From: Sphingomonas sp. 1F27F7B
Lineage (GTDB): Bacteria > Pseudomonadota > Alphaproteobacteria > Sphingomonadales > Sphingomonadaceae
Assembly (NCBI RefSeq): GCF_005503355.1
Contig: NZ_SCMK01000003.1
Coordinates: 62,001-126,000 of the forward strand
Direction: 5' to 3'
Length of the DNA: 64,000 nt
The notes below the pieces were generated by a model. That model was not told the DNA's origin and did not search any database. It saw nothing but the letters and a program-made list of their open reading frames with translations. Position numbers and translations under genes: made by a program. This document shows, piece after piece, positions 17,001 to 26,885 of the stretch (position 1 is the stretch's first letter; each line of letters opens with the position of its first letter).

Positions 17001-18403
17001 AAATTCGCTTCCCGCGATCGATGTTCTGGCAGCTATTCCTGTCCCAGGTCATTCTCGTGCTGTTCCTGGCGGTCTTCCTGCCGATGCTGCTCGGCTATCT
17101 CCTGAGTACCACGGCGGATCAGTTCGTTTCGGACAGGCTGCAGCGCGAGGCCCTGGCGATCGCGACGGACCGGCCTACAAGGTGGCAGGCAAGAGGCCCC
17201 AGCTTTCAAGGCAGCCTCGGCATCACCGATGCCGGCGACCTTGGCCTCAAATCCGCTTCGGGCCCGCTGCCGGTCCCCATTGCCAAGCTCGAACATGGCG
17301 ACACGCCGATATTCTTCAAATATGGCCGCTACGACGTGCTGACTCTTCCGGTATCGCGCGCCGGGCGCCAGGAGTGGATCGTCGTTGCGCAGGATCGAAC
17401 CTACCCCACCCATATCGTCGACAATGTAGTCACGACATTCCTCGCGCGCTTTGCCTGGATTGTTCCGGCCTCCTTGTTCGCTTCGCTGATCATCGGGCTG
17501 CTCATCCTTGGCCGTGTGACGGGCCGGTTCCGGCGAACGGCGCGCCAGGCCGATGCGATCGGGCTGGATCATATCGATCACCGCCTGGAGCCCGAGAGCG
17601 TGCCCCTGGAGGCGGTCCCTCTCGTCCATGCGACCAATCGCGCGCTTGACCGCCTGGAAGCGGGCTATCGTTTCCAGAGCGAGTTCATCGGCAATGTCGC
17701 CCATGAATTGCGTACGCCGCTGGCACTCATCTCTCTGCGCCTCGAAGCGCTCGATCCTTCTCCGGAACGCGAGTCCGCGCAGCTGGGAGTCGAGCGCGCC
17801 AATCGGGTGGTCCAGCAGCTGATGGACCTGGCGATAGTGGATCGCCACCATCGAAAGCTCGAGACCTTCGATCCCGTGGCGCTCGCCGGCGAAGTGGCCA
17901 GCGTGATGGCGCCGCTCGCGCTTCGCCGGGATCACGATATCAATTTCGCGGCGCCCATGGGCGATCACGCCTGGGTCGAAGGAATCGTCGGCCTGGTACA
18001 AATCGCATTGACCAACCTGATCGACAATGCGGTGCGCCACACGCCGGCGGGCTGCACCGTTTCGGTCCAGGTCGCGCAGGACGGCAGCATGGTCGTGGCC
18101 GACGACGGCCCCGGCTTTGCCGTCGAGATCCTGGCCGACCAGACCAAGCGCTATCGAAGAGAGGGAACCAATCGAACCGACAGCGCCGGCCTGGGGCTGG
18201 CCATTGTGGAACGGATCATGGCCGCCTGTGGCGGCTCGCTCGAGATCGACAATCTCTCTCCCAATGGAACGCGGTGCGTCGTCAGACTCCGAGCGTCGGA
18301 GCCAGCCCCAGGCATCGTTGCCTTCACCAGCACCCCGGCAAGGCCACGCAGAATGCGCGACATCGCGGATCTGAATGGAAGGCGGCCCCCGCTAGCGGGG
18401 TGA
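16997..18403 (+). CDS. sensor histidine kinase
   Basis: A 468-residue membrane kinase starting at the GTG that overlaps the response regulator stop. It has a first membrane helix at about residues 14-36, a periplasmic region of about 110 residues, a second helix around 150-172, a HAMP-like linker, the H-box NVAHELRTPLALISLRLE, then the N, G1 (VADDGPGF) and G2 (SAGLGLAIVE) boxes of the ATPase domain. It phosphorylates the preceding regulator. The C-terminal 40 residues extend past the usual domain and are basic. Confidence 0.92.
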   Translation: MKIRFPRSMFWQLFLSQVILVLFLAVFLPMLLGYLLSTTADQFVSDRLQREALAIATDRPTRWQARGPSFQGSLGITDAGDLGLKSASGPLPVPIAKLEHGDTPIFFKYGRYDVLTLPVSRAGRQEWIVVAQDRTYPTHIVDNVVTTFLARFAWIVPASLFASLIIGLLILGRVTGRFRRTARQADAIGLDHIDHRLEPESVPLEAVPLVHATNRALDRLEAGYRFQSEFIGNVAHELRTPLALISLRLEALDPSPERESAQLGVERANRVVQQLMDLAIVDRHHRKLETFDPVALAGEVASVMAPLALRRDHDINFAAPMGDHAWVEGIVGLVQIALTNLIDNAVRHTPAGCTVSVQVAQDGSMVVADDGPGFAVEILADQTKRYRREGTNRTDSAGLGLAIVERIMAACGGSLEIDNLSPNGTRCVVRLRASEPAPGIVAFTSTPARPRRMRDIADLNGRRPPLAG

Positions 18404-18421
18404 TCGTTGCGGAACCCGGGA

Positions 18422-20014
18422 TCAGGCCCCCGCCTCCCCGGCTGCCATGTCGATGGTCAGGCGGTCGCGAAGCGCCTTCTTGTCCACCTTGCCGACGCTC
18501 GTCCGGGGAAGACCGTCGAGGATGAGCACCCGCTCCGGAATCGCGTATTTGCTCAGACGGCCTGCCGCCACATGATGCATCAGGCCGTCCCGCAGCATTT
18601 GGGGATCCGCCGTATCCCCGCCCGCCGCCGCGACGACGAAGGCAACCGGCCGCTCCCCCCATTTGCCATCGGAGATCCCGACGACCGCCGCTTCCGCCAC
18701 CCCAGGCAGCTCCAGCAGAAATTCCTCGACGGCGATGGACGAAACCCACTCGCCGCCGGTCTTGATCACGTCCTTGAGGCGATCGACGATCCGGATCGCC
18801 CCGTCATCGTCCATGGCGGCGACGTCTCCGGTGTGCAGCCAGCCTGCCTCCCAAAGCGCGTCCGAAGCGGCCTGGGAGCCATAGCCCCGGGTGAGCCACG
18901 GCGCACGAAGCAGCAGTTCGTTCCCCCCTTCCCGGTCCAGCCGCGCATGGACCAGCGGTATCGGGAAGCCGGCGCGGCAGAGCTCCGCCGTATCGTTGCC
19001 GGGCGAACGGGCCAGCGCGACGACGGGGCCGGTCTCCGACATCCCGAAGCCGACGAGCGTCGACAGGCCCGCCCGCGACGCTTCGTCCGCCAGGGACGGC
19101 GGAAGGGCGGATCCGCCGATGATCACCGTCCAGGGGCCCAGCGATTCCGCGCCGTCGCCCCGCGCGTCGAGGAGCATCCTCAGGATCGTCGGCACGCAAT
19201 GCGAGAAGTTCACTTGCTCGCGCCGCTTCAGCGCCAGCAGGCGCTTCGGATCGTAGCGCCCGGGATAAACCTGCTTGAGCCCGAGCATGGTCGCGACGAA
19301 CGGCAGGCCCCAGGCATGGACATGGAACATCGGCGTCATCGGCATGTAGACGTCGCCGCGCCGCAGGCCCTGGCCAGCGGGCTGGTTCGCCAGGGTCGCC
19401 GCCAGCGCCAGGGTGTGGAGGACCAGCTGCCGGTGACTGAAGAACACCTGCTTGGGGTTGCCGGTGGTACCGGTGGTGTGGAAGGTGGTGGCGATCGCGT
19501 TTTCGTCGAAGTCCTCGAACCGGAAGGTCGGCGCGGTCGCCGCGATCAGCGCCTCATAGCTTCCCGGCTCCGGCCGCTCCTCCATCCGGATCACACCGCG
19601 GATCGCGGGAAGATCCGACAGAATATCGCCGCACAACGGGCCGAAATCGGCGTGGCGCAGGACGAAGGAGGCGCCCGATTCCCGCAAGGTGTACGCGATT
19701 TGCGCCGGCGACAACCGCACGTTCACCGTCTGCAGCACCGCCCCCATCATCGGGATCGCGAAATAGCATTCGAGATAGCGATGGCTGTCCCAGTCCATGA
19801 CCGCAACGGTATCCCCGGGCCGCACCCCGCGATCGGCGAGCAGCGCCGCCAGGCGGCTCACCCGGTCCGCCAGGTCGGAATAGGTGAAGCGCCATTGGCC
19901 GCTCACGATCTCCGCCGAGGTCTGCTGCGCCACATTGGCGAGCAGGTGGCGGAGGAGGAGCGGATAGGCATAGGCGCCTTCCGCAGGCGTCGTCAGGATT
20001 CTCGGGCTATTCAC
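18422..20014 (-). CDS. fatty-acid/acyl-CoA ligase (AMP-forming)
   Basis: A 530-residue ANL-superfamily ligase resembling medium-chain fatty-acid CoA ligases. Visible are the P-loop-like TTGTTGNPKQVFFSH (family motif with TGTTGxPK), the GFGMSETGP motif, HTGDVA and the C-terminal lysine in TSVGKVDKK. It forms acyl-AMP and then acyl-CoA. The GTG at 20014 is chosen because GGAGAG stands 5 bp upstream; a TTG at 20041 overlapping the previous stop is weaker. It is the last gene of a unit with a peptidase-like protein and a TonB receptor, so the acid it activates may be released by that hydrolase. Confidence 0.87.
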   Translation of the reverse strand: MNSPRILTTPAEGAYAYPLLLRHLLANVAQQTSAEIVSGQWRFTYSDLADRVSRLAALLADRGVRPGDTVAVMDWDSHRYLECYFAIPMMGAVLQTVNVRLSPAQIAYTLRESGASFVLRHADFGPLCGDILSDLPAIRGVIRMEERPEPGSYEALIAATAPTFRFEDFDENAIATTFHTTGTTGNPKQVFFSHRQLVLHTLALAATLANQPAGQGLRRGDVYMPMTPMFHVHAWGLPFVATMLGLKQVYPGRYDPKRLLALKRREQVNFSHCVPTILRMLLDARGDGAESLGPWTVIIGGSALPPSLADEASRAGLSTLVGFGMSETGPVVALARSPGNDTAELCRAGFPIPLVHARLDREGGNELLLRAPWLTRGYGSQAASDALWEAGWLHTGDVAAMDDDGAIRIVDRLKDVIKTGGEWVSSIAVEEFLLELPGVAEAAVVGISDGKWGERPVAFVVAAAGGDTADPQMLRDGLMHHVAAGRLSKYAIPERVLILDGLPRTSVGKVDKKALRDRLTIDMAAGEAGA

Positions 20015-20037
20015 GGACTCTCCGGCGGCGATCGTGA

Positions 20038-21618
20038 TCAATTGGAGCTTGCGCGCCGCGAAGGCTTGCCGCTGCGCGGGCGGCAGATGCCGGGCTTGCT
20101 GGTGTCCACTCCCGTCACCGGCTTCGCGCCGAGGCTGGGATCGCTGCCCTTGAGCTGCGCCATCGGAACCTTGTCCGCCTTGCGGATGAGCTCGGCGAGC
20201 ATGGCCGTCTGGCGTGCGGCCAGCCCGGCATCCAGCTTGTCCATATGGCCGTTGCGCGCGATGCTCAGCAGATAGCTGGGGCCGCCGATGAGCGCCATGT
20301 GCGGCACGCCGCTCTCATGGAACACCACTCCCGTGGTGACCCCCGGTCCAGGCTCGACGCCGTGCCGAAGCAGGTCGTGCCGCTTGATCCCCTCTATGAC
20401 GAGATCGGTCAGCGGCCCGGCCGTCGTCGGGCAGTTCATATATTCATTGTGCCCGGTCGGCCCATAGCCCTTGCCGGGAATGTCCAGCCATTCGCTCGAT
20501 CCCAGATGTTCGATCGTGAACGCCGCCGCCGCCCGCTTCATGAGTTCGGGATGCGCCAGCGCCCAGCCCGGCGCCTCCGGCATTTCGCCGGTCATATGGC
20601 CGGGCCAGCCCGCGAAGACCACGCTTCTGCGCAGCCACTCGCGCTGAGGAAGGCTCGCAAAGTAGCGGGCGAGGTGCAGCAGAGTGATGCAGCCATTCTC
20701 CTCGACGAAATTCTGGCCGTCGGTATGGGTGTCGACGATCATCACTTCGTCGCTCTCGCCCGGCAGGATCGCCGTGATCTGGGGAACCTCGCCCGTCGCC
20801 CATTCGGCATCGAGCGTGAGATGCGCCGTCTTGCCCGCCTTGGCCGCGCTGCGCAGCGCCTCGCCCGCGTCCTGGCCGACGAAGAGCGCCGGGAGCTTCG
20901 GCCGGTAATGCGAGGCATGGGGCGAATAGTTGCCCTCGATCATCGCCGAGGAGACGTCCATGATGATCGCGACGCCGGCGGCGCCGCGCGCGGCAAGGTC
21001 GTCGAGCGGAAATGCCGGGGTCGTCCACAGCCGGTGATAGGGCGTGTCGAGCGCTACCCCCGGCGCCTCCTCTCCCATATGAACGAAATGCGGATGAGTG
21101 AGCTTCCCCATCGTCATCCGTGGAAGCTGCCCGTCGAAGACGAGGATGCTGCCCTTGGGAAAGTCCGGAAGAGCCTCCGGCCCGGTCGGCCGCAGCGTGC
21201 CGCCATAGACCAGCGGCCCGGTGACCCCACCCGGACCAGTGGGAACCGAGCGCACGAAGAAAGTGACCTTGTCGACGGGCCGGCGCGCGCCGCCGTCCAA
21301 TATGTCCAGGCCGACGCGCTTGGGATCCCAGCGCCGATAGCTGTAGGTTTCGCAGGGGCCGAGCGTGAGGCCGGCGTCCTGAAACTGGCCGGCCATCCAT
21401 TCGACGAACGCGATGTGATTGGCATTGCCGGGAAGCCGGGGGCCGAAATCGACCATCTCCTGAAAGTCCCGCCGGATGTCCGCCGCGGACGGCAGCGGCA
21501 CCGGTGCCCGGCGGCGCTGCCCAGCCCTCAGCGTGCGCGCCGCGGCGCTCGTGCTCGCCAGCGCGCAAGCGGCGGCGAGCAGCGCGCCGCGGCGGGAAAT
21601 GAGCGATAGGTCATCCAT
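20038..21618 (-). CDS. M28-like metallopeptidase, Tat-exported
   Basis: A 526-residue protein with a twin-arginine signal (SRRGALLAAACALASTSAAA) indicating periplasmic export. The fold pattern is that of M28 zinc aminopeptidases with an inserted PA domain (about residues 130-250). Candidate metal ligands are in IVDTHTDGQN and VEENGC and in IEHLGSSEW. The canonical M28 spacing is not exact, so it may be a divergent amidohydrolase or an inactive relative. It sits between the TonB receptor and the acyl-CoA ligase. Confidence 0.75.
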   Translation of the reverse strand: MDDLSLISRRGALLAAACALASTSAAARTLRAGQRRRAPVPLPSAADIRRDFQEMVDFGPRLPGNANHIAFVEWMAGQFQDAGLTLGPCETYSYRRWDPKRVGLDILDGGARRPVDKVTFFVRSVPTGPGGVTGPLVYGGTLRPTGPEALPDFPKGSILVFDGQLPRMTMGKLTHPHFVHMGEEAPGVALDTPYHRLWTTPAFPLDDLAARGAAGVAIIMDVSSAMIEGNYSPHASHYRPKLPALFVGQDAGEALRSAAKAGKTAHLTLDAEWATGEVPQITAILPGESDEVMIVDTHTDGQNFVEENGCITLLHLARYFASLPQREWLRRSVVFAGWPGHMTGEMPEAPGWALAHPELMKRAAAAFTIEHLGSSEWLDIPGKGYGPTGHNEYMNCPTTAGPLTDLVIEGIKRHDLLRHGVEPGPGVTTGVVFHESGVPHMALIGGPSYLLSIARNGHMDKLDAGLAARQTAMLAELIRKADKVPMAQLKGSDPSLGAKPVTGVDTSKPGICRPRSGKPSRRASSN

Positions 21619-21684
21619 GCGAACTGTCTCCCGCTAATGTCCGGCCGCGTCGAAGCGCGGCCGATGGCGCGATCTCCCGCGCGT

Positions 21685-24510
21685 TCAGAACTTGATGTTC
21701 ACGCCCGCCGTGAACTGGCGCCCGATCACATCGTAAAGCAACGGATTGGTGGGAATGAAGGTGAACAATGTGCCGCCCGGCGCCAGCGGAGGGTCGCGGT
21801 CGAACAGGTTGTTGACGGTCAGGAAGAACCGGTAGCCCTGCTTGAGTTCCACCGACGCGGTCAGATCGGTGTAGAAGACCGATTTCACGCGGTTGTTCTC
21901 GATGGTCTTCGGCTCCGCGCGCGTGACGTCATAGGTTCCCGCGCCGATGAACCGCTCCTGCACGAACAGCGCGACCGGCCCGCTTTTCCAGTTCAGGCCG
22001 GCGGTGGCGCTCCAGCGCGGATTGGCGCTGAGGCCGACTTCCCCGGCTCGATCGATCGAGGGGCCATTGCTGATGTCCTGCCGCTGCTTGTCGAGATAGC
22101 TGGCGATCAGCCGCAGGTCGGCAGAACCGCCCAGCACCTGTCCGCGCGGCCGGTAGCTGAGCTCGATGTCCAGGCCCGACGTCGCCAGCCGGTTGAGGTT
22201 CAGCGTCGGCGACTCGATCCGGGTGATCTGTCCCGCCGTGTTCCGCGTGATGTTGGCGCAGAGGCTCGCCGCACCCGCAAGGCACTGGTTCAGTGTCAGC
22301 TGCGGCGTGAGCGACGAAATGATGCCGGCGATGTCGATCGAATAATAATCGACCGACAGCGTCAGCCCGGGTGCGAAGGCGGGGCTGAGGACGATGCCCG
22401 CAGTGTAGGTGTCGGCCTTCTCCGGTTGCAGCGACGGGTTGCCTCGAGCTGCCTGGACGATGGGAATGGTGACGCCGTTCTCGATCACCGAGCCGGTGTT
22501 CTGCACGATCCCGGCGAACAGCTCCGGCACGTTGGGCGCACGGATGTCGCGCGAGGCGGTTCCCCGCAGCCGCGCCCCGGCCACCGGCTCCCATACCGCA
22601 CCGGCCTTCCAGGTCGTCACGCCGCCGCTCGTGCTGTAGTTGGTGTATCGCACGGCGCCGTTGACATCGAGCTTGCGCAGCAAGGGCAGGTCACGGGCGA
22701 GCGGCACCGCAACTTCCCCGAACACTTCCCAGAGATGGTAGGAGCCCTTCACCGGGAAGACGTTGGTGAGCAGCCAGCCGCCGGGCTGGTTCTGATAGGC
22801 AGGCGGAAAGCCACGGATGCCGGTGGCGTCGTTGATGCTCTGCGCGATGTCGTCGGACACCTGCCGCAGCGCGACCCGGCGATACTGGCCGCCCGCCGCG
22901 ATCGAGACCGGCCCCGCCCAGGTGGAGAAGGGCTGCGCCCGCAGCGAAAGGTCGCCAACGTCCTGGGTGAAAGTGGCGGTGTAGCTCGAAGCTCCCTCGA
23001 CATAGCCTATCGCCGCCTGGGACGGTGCGCCCGCGCCGAAGAGATTGATCGGGACGCAGCCCGGATAGAGGCCCGGATTGGTCAGCGTCACGCGGCAGAC
23101 GATCTGGTTGGTGGACGGATCGCGAACCGCATCCGCCGCCGCATAGAGGCGTTCGAGCGCGACATTGTTGTAGGTCCGGATGTTCGTGCGGTTCCTGCCA
23201 TGCTCGAAATAGCCTTCGATCTGGAGGCCGTCCGGCCCGGCGAAGCGGAAGCCCCCGGTGAGATCGAGCGTGCGCGCCCGCGCCGTCGCGTTCGCCGGCT
23301 CGCCAAAGTCGAAATTGACGCGGCCCATCGCGAACGCCGGCGTATTCGTGTCGGTCAGCACTCGCTGGACCGCCGGGTTCAGGAAGGCGTTGCCGCTGAA
23401 GATGGTGAAGCCGTTGAAGCCGCCGGGATTGAATTGCTGGGCCTGGTTGTAATGGTTGCGCGCAAGCGCCAGGCTGCCCTGGGCGTAGAGGGTCAGCGAG
23501 GGAGTAACGTCGAACTCGGCGTGCCCGAAATAGCTCCGGGTCGTGACATCGGCCGACAGGTTGCTGAACACCTGGGCACCGTCGCCGCCGACCTGGATCA
23601 ACCCCGACTGCATCGATCCGCGCGAATAGGGAATGAGCGTTCCGTCCGGCGCGAACTGCTGGAACGCCAGCGGCCCGCTCAGGATCAGCCCGCCGGGAGA
23701 CGCAGTCGAGGACCGGAGGTTGTCTCGAAAGATCAGCTGTCCGGGAACGGCGGGATTGCTGAGGAAGCCGGTGCCCCGCCGCCCCCAGTCCCGATCACCG
23801 ACGCTCTGGATGCCGCCCATCTCGAAATAGGTGGCGCTGGCCACGACTCTGCCCCGCCCTTCGGCGAAGGACTGACCGGCGGTGATGCTGGCCTTGTAGG
23901 TCGGGACGTCCCCCTTGTCGGAGATGCCCGCCTGCGCGCTCGCCCGGATTCCGGTGAAGCGCGTATCGAGCACGAAGTTCACGACGCCGGCCACGGCGTC
24001 CGAGCCATAGGCGGCGGAGGCACCGCCGGTCACGATGTCGACGCGCTTCACCAGTTCCTGCGGAAACAGGTTGATGTCGGTCGAGCCATCGCGCGAGGAC
24101 GGCGCCGCGCGGCGGCCGTCGATCAGCACCAGCGTGCGCTGCACGCCGAGATTGCGGAGATTGAGATAGCTGCCGGACTGCGGCCCCACTGCGCCGGTGA
24201 ACGCCCCCGCCGGGCGGGTCGAGCCGCGGAACGACGGAAGCTGATTGAGCGCCTCGCCGATAAGGCCGGGCTGGGCCTTGGCCAGGTCCTCGGCCGCCAT
24301 GACCGTGACCGGCGTCGGAGCCTGGGATCCGTCCCTGATCGCACGCGAGCCGGTCACCACGATGTTGGTCGCGGTGTCGCCGCCAGCGGTAGCGGCCGCG
24401 TCCTCCCGCACCTGGACTTCCGCCGAAGCATCCGCCGTGGATTGCGCATATGCGGGAACCGCAATCAGCGCCGCCGAACATGCCGACGCGAACAATACCG
24501 GCCTGATCAT
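21685..24510 (-). CDS. TonB-dependent receptor, large
   Basis: A 941-residue outer-membrane receptor of the group common in sphingomonads and Caulobacter. It has a signal peptide (MIRPVLFASACSAALIAVPAYA), a TonB-box-like TNIVVTGSR, a plug domain with LNLRNLGVQRTLVLIDGRR and VDIVTGGASAAYGSDAVAG, and a beta barrel ending in FTAGVNIKF with terminal Phe. The ATG at 24510 follows AAGGGGCGG; an upstream ATG at 24543 would add 11 residues before the signal peptide. It is the first gene of a unit with the peptidase and the ligase and is divergent from a TetR regulator. The ligand is unknown. Confidence 0.92.
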   Translation of the reverse strand: MIRPVLFASACSAALIAVPAYAQSTADASAEVQVREDAAATAGGDTATNIVVTGSRAIRDGSQAPTPVTVMAAEDLAKAQPGLIGEALNQLPSFRGSTRPAGAFTGAVGPQSGSYLNLRNLGVQRTLVLIDGRRAAPSSRDGSTDINLFPQELVKRVDIVTGGASAAYGSDAVAGVVNFVLDTRFTGIRASAQAGISDKGDVPTYKASITAGQSFAEGRGRVVASATYFEMGGIQSVGDRDWGRRGTGFLSNPAVPGQLIFRDNLRSSTASPGGLILSGPLAFQQFAPDGTLIPYSRGSMQSGLIQVGGDGAQVFSNLSADVTTRSYFGHAEFDVTPSLTLYAQGSLALARNHYNQAQQFNPGGFNGFTIFSGNAFLNPAVQRVLTDTNTPAFAMGRVNFDFGEPANATARARTLDLTGGFRFAGPDGLQIEGYFEHGRNRTNIRTYNNVALERLYAAADAVRDPSTNQIVCRVTLTNPGLYPGCVPINLFGAGAPSQAAIGYVEGASSYTATFTQDVGDLSLRAQPFSTWAGPVSIAAGGQYRRVALRQVSDDIAQSINDATGIRGFPPAYQNQPGGWLLTNVFPVKGSYHLWEVFGEVAVPLARDLPLLRKLDVNGAVRYTNYSTSGGVTTWKAGAVWEPVAGARLRGTASRDIRAPNVPELFAGIVQNTGSVIENGVTIPIVQAARGNPSLQPEKADTYTAGIVLSPAFAPGLTLSVDYYSIDIAGIISSLTPQLTLNQCLAGAASLCANITRNTAGQITRIESPTLNLNRLATSGLDIELSYRPRGQVLGGSADLRLIASYLDKQRQDISNGPSIDRAGEVGLSANPRWSATAGLNWKSGPVALFVQERFIGAGTYDVTRAEPKTIENNRVKSVFYTDLTASVELKQGYRFFLTVNNLFDRDPPLAPGGTLFTFIPTNPLLYDVIGRQFTAGVNIKF

Positions 24511-24797
24511 GGACCGCCCCTTTCCAGTCTTGGGCGCGACCATCGTCGTCTGCCCGTCCTCTCCACTCGCAGACTTCGATCAATACCGAACCGGAGTCAA
24601 TATCTTTCTTTCTTTAGGAAGGAGTATGTTGCTGCAACCGGTTCCGGCCCTGGAGCGAAGTCGCTCGGAATTGCGCGTTCAACTATTTTCTTTCCTGGAA
24701 AAAAGTGCATATCGAGACTAGGCAGATCGGGTCCGAGCCCGAATTTCCGCTACCCTTTCAGAGGGGTATCAGCAGCATTCTCAACCGGGATTCAGAC
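24511..24797. promoter_or_regulatory. divergent promoter region with short dyad
   Basis: The gap between the TonB receptor and the TetR gene is AT-richer than its surroundings. It holds the dyad TTTCC-T-GGAAA at 24691-24701 and an alternative GTG start for TetR at 24705. The dyad is a possible TetR operator. Evidence is weak. Confidence 0.3.
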
Positions 24798-25481
24798 GTG
24801 ACAACGCAGCGCAAGTCGAAGAATGGATCGCCGTCGCGGCGCTCGAACGCCGAGCGGCGCGAAGAGTCGATGACGACCATTCTCGATCACGCCGAGGCGG
24901 AATTCGCTTCCAAGGGATATGACGGCACAACGTTCGTGAGCGTCGCCGAGGCCGCCGGCGTGGACGCCGCGCTGATGCGCTATTATTTCGGCGACAAGGA
25001 GCAGTTGTTCGCGGCCGTCTTCCGCAGGCGCGGCCCGGTGGTCAACGCGCTGCGCCTGCAGGCCCTGGACGACTATCGGGCCGCGACCGGCGGGCAAGGC
25101 ACGCTCGAGGGGCTGCTAGAGGCATTCACCCGTCCCGGCTTCGAATTCGGCATGTTGAGCGAGGGGCACCGCAACTATGCCGCCATCGTCGCCTTTGTGA
25201 ACAGCTCGCGCGGCACCATGCACGCACTCATGTCGGAGGTCTTTGACGACGTCTCCCGCGTGCTGGTCGACGACATGCAGCGGCTGATGCCCGACGCCTC
25301 GCGGGAGACGCTGTACTGGGGCTATCATTTCCTCACCGGCGCCTTCACTTTCTCGCTCGGCCAGACCGGCCGCATCGACCGTATTTCCGAAGGCTCGGTT
25401 TCTTCCGAGGATTTCGCGGGGATAGCCGATCGCCTGCCCGCGTTCGTCGCCGCCGGTATCAGGGCGCTCGCCGCGCGCTGA
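24798..25481 (+). CDS. TetR-family transcriptional regulator
   Basis: A 227-residue TetR protein. The N-terminal HTH spans about residues 25-75 (ILDHAEAEFASKGYDGTTFVSVAEAAGVDAALMRYYFGDKEQLF). The C-terminal ligand domain resembles the TetR_C group found near fatty-acid genes. The start is uncertain between GTG 24798 (chosen, normal basic N-terminus) and GTG 24705. It is divergent from the TonB receptor, peptidase and ligase set and probably represses it. Confidence 0.85.
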   Translation: MTTQRKSKNGSPSRRSNAERREESMTTILDHAEAEFASKGYDGTTFVSVAEAAGVDAALMRYYFGDKEQLFAAVFRRRGPVVNALRLQALDDYRAATGGQGTLEGLLEAFTRPGFEFGMLSEGHRNYAAIVAFVNSSRGTMHALMSEVFDDVSRVLVDDMQRLMPDASRETLYWGYHFLTGAFTFSLGQTGRIDRISEGSVSSEDFAGIADRLPAFVAAGIRALAAR

Positions 25482-25535
25482 CGCTTCCCGCAGCGAAGGC
25501 TGCTTGCCGCGACTGCGCCCGGACCGAACGAAATC

Positions 25536-26885
25536 CTAGCCGCGATCCGCTACGGCGATCTCGATCTCCGGCACCCCCTCGCACTCCAGGCGGATCCGGC
25601 CGCGATCCGGCCGGGAGAGCCGGATCGGGCCGCCGCGTTCTTCCAGCCGCCGACGCAGCAGGATGAGGCGGGTTTCCAGATTGTCCTTGAACGCGGGCAA
25701 TTGCAGCGAAGGCGCCCGCCGGACCTCGCGATTGGAGAAATCGACGCGCCCCGTCTCGAGATAGCAGGACAGGAAATATTGCAGGAGCCGCCCGGGCAAC
25801 CCGCGAATGACATAGTCCCCTTCCACGAAAATACTGCCGTCGAAGGGGAAATACCGAATCTGGACGCGTCGCTCCGACGGGACCGGCCGCCGATGCTCCG
25901 ACCATCGCGACGCCCCGCCTTCCGAACGCTCGCGCTCCGCCAGCAGCAGACTTGTCGCAAGCTGGCCGGCAACGAGAGACAGCGCCTCCTCGTCGCGATG
26001 GCTGAATGCGAATGCCTTCTCCGATTCGACGAACAGCACGCCAAGCAACCGCCCCCGGCTCGCCAATGGGGCGGCCAGCTGGCTGCGCGGCTGGGGCAAG
26101 GAAGGAAAGGGAATCACGGCCGATCCGCTGCGCATGGCTTCCGCCTGCACCGCTGCGGCATATCGCTGCCCGCGCCGCATGTCGCAGATCCGCAAGGGCC
26201 GGCGCAGCGCCGCGGCCATGCCGATCGTGCCTTCGCCGACGACGACTTCGGAACCGATGCCGAATGCCGGATAGCCGCGGCTGGCGATCGTGCTCAGCTT
26301 GTCGCCCTCTCCGTCCGGCACGAGGACGACCGCGTTGGAGAAGCCGAACAGCTTCTCCACGCCTTCCAGCGCGCAATCGAGCATCGCTTCGGCGTCTTCC
26401 CGCTCGGCAACCGCCGCGCAGAGCTGCGCCGCCGCCTGCAGGCGATCGCGCGGCGGTTCGGTCTCTTCCGGCTCGGCGAGCGAAGCGATCGGCACGACCG
26501 GCCGACACTCGATCACTTCGTAGATCTCCAGGCTGCGGAGTTTCATGACATCGCCCATGCCCTGCGAAAGGCTCGTCACCGCGAGGTGCGAGGCCGCCCG
26601 TTCGAAGAGCTCGCCCCCGGTCGTCGAGCGGAGGAACCGCAGATCGAGAATATGCTGCCGGCCCGTCCGGCCGTCGACCACCATCAGCGTCGCCACGCCC
26701 CGGTCGCGCACATTGGCCGCGGTCTTCGAGAAGAACTGGTTGGACACCGCGACATGCTGCTCGTCGACATAATGGACATGCGAGAGATAGGAGATGTTCG
26801 GCATGCCATCCGCGCCGGTGGTCGCGATCACCGACGGGATCACGCCTTCGAAACTGTCCCGAATGTCGCCGAGCCGAGTCTTCAT
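25536..26885 (-). CDS. flavin split-barrel + GAF + possible winged-helix regulator
   Basis: A 449-residue three-part protein. Residues about 1-130 are a pyridoxamine 5'-phosphate oxidase-like split barrel (IPSVIATTGADGMPNISYLS, then VSNQFFSKTAANVRDRG). About 150-300 is a GAF domain. About 330-449 is a basic region with RLILLRRRLEERGGPIRL followed by beta strands, reminiscent of an OmpR-like winged helix. It overlaps the upstream split-barrel gene by ATGA. The architecture suggests a redox or small-molecule sensing regulator; DNA binding is inference only. Confidence 0.75.
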   Translation of the reverse strand: MKTRLGDIRDSFEGVIPSVIATTGADGMPNISYLSHVHYVDEQHVAVSNQFFSKTAANVRDRGVATLMVVDGRTGRQHILDLRFLRSTTGGELFERAASHLAVTSLSQGMGDVMKLRSLEIYEVIECRPVVPIASLAEPEETEPPRDRLQAAAQLCAAVAEREDAEAMLDCALEGVEKLFGFSNAVVLVPDGEGDKLSTIASRGYPAFGIGSEVVVGEGTIGMAAALRRPLRICDMRRGQRYAAAVQAEAMRSGSAVIPFPSLPQPRSQLAAPLASRGRLLGVLFVESEKAFAFSHRDEEALSLVAGQLATSLLLAERERSEGGASRWSEHRRPVPSERRVQIRYFPFDGSIFVEGDYVIRGLPGRLLQYFLSCYLETGRVDFSNREVRRAPSLQLPAFKDNLETRLILLRRRLEERGGPIRLSRPDRGRIRLECEGVPEIEIAVADRG

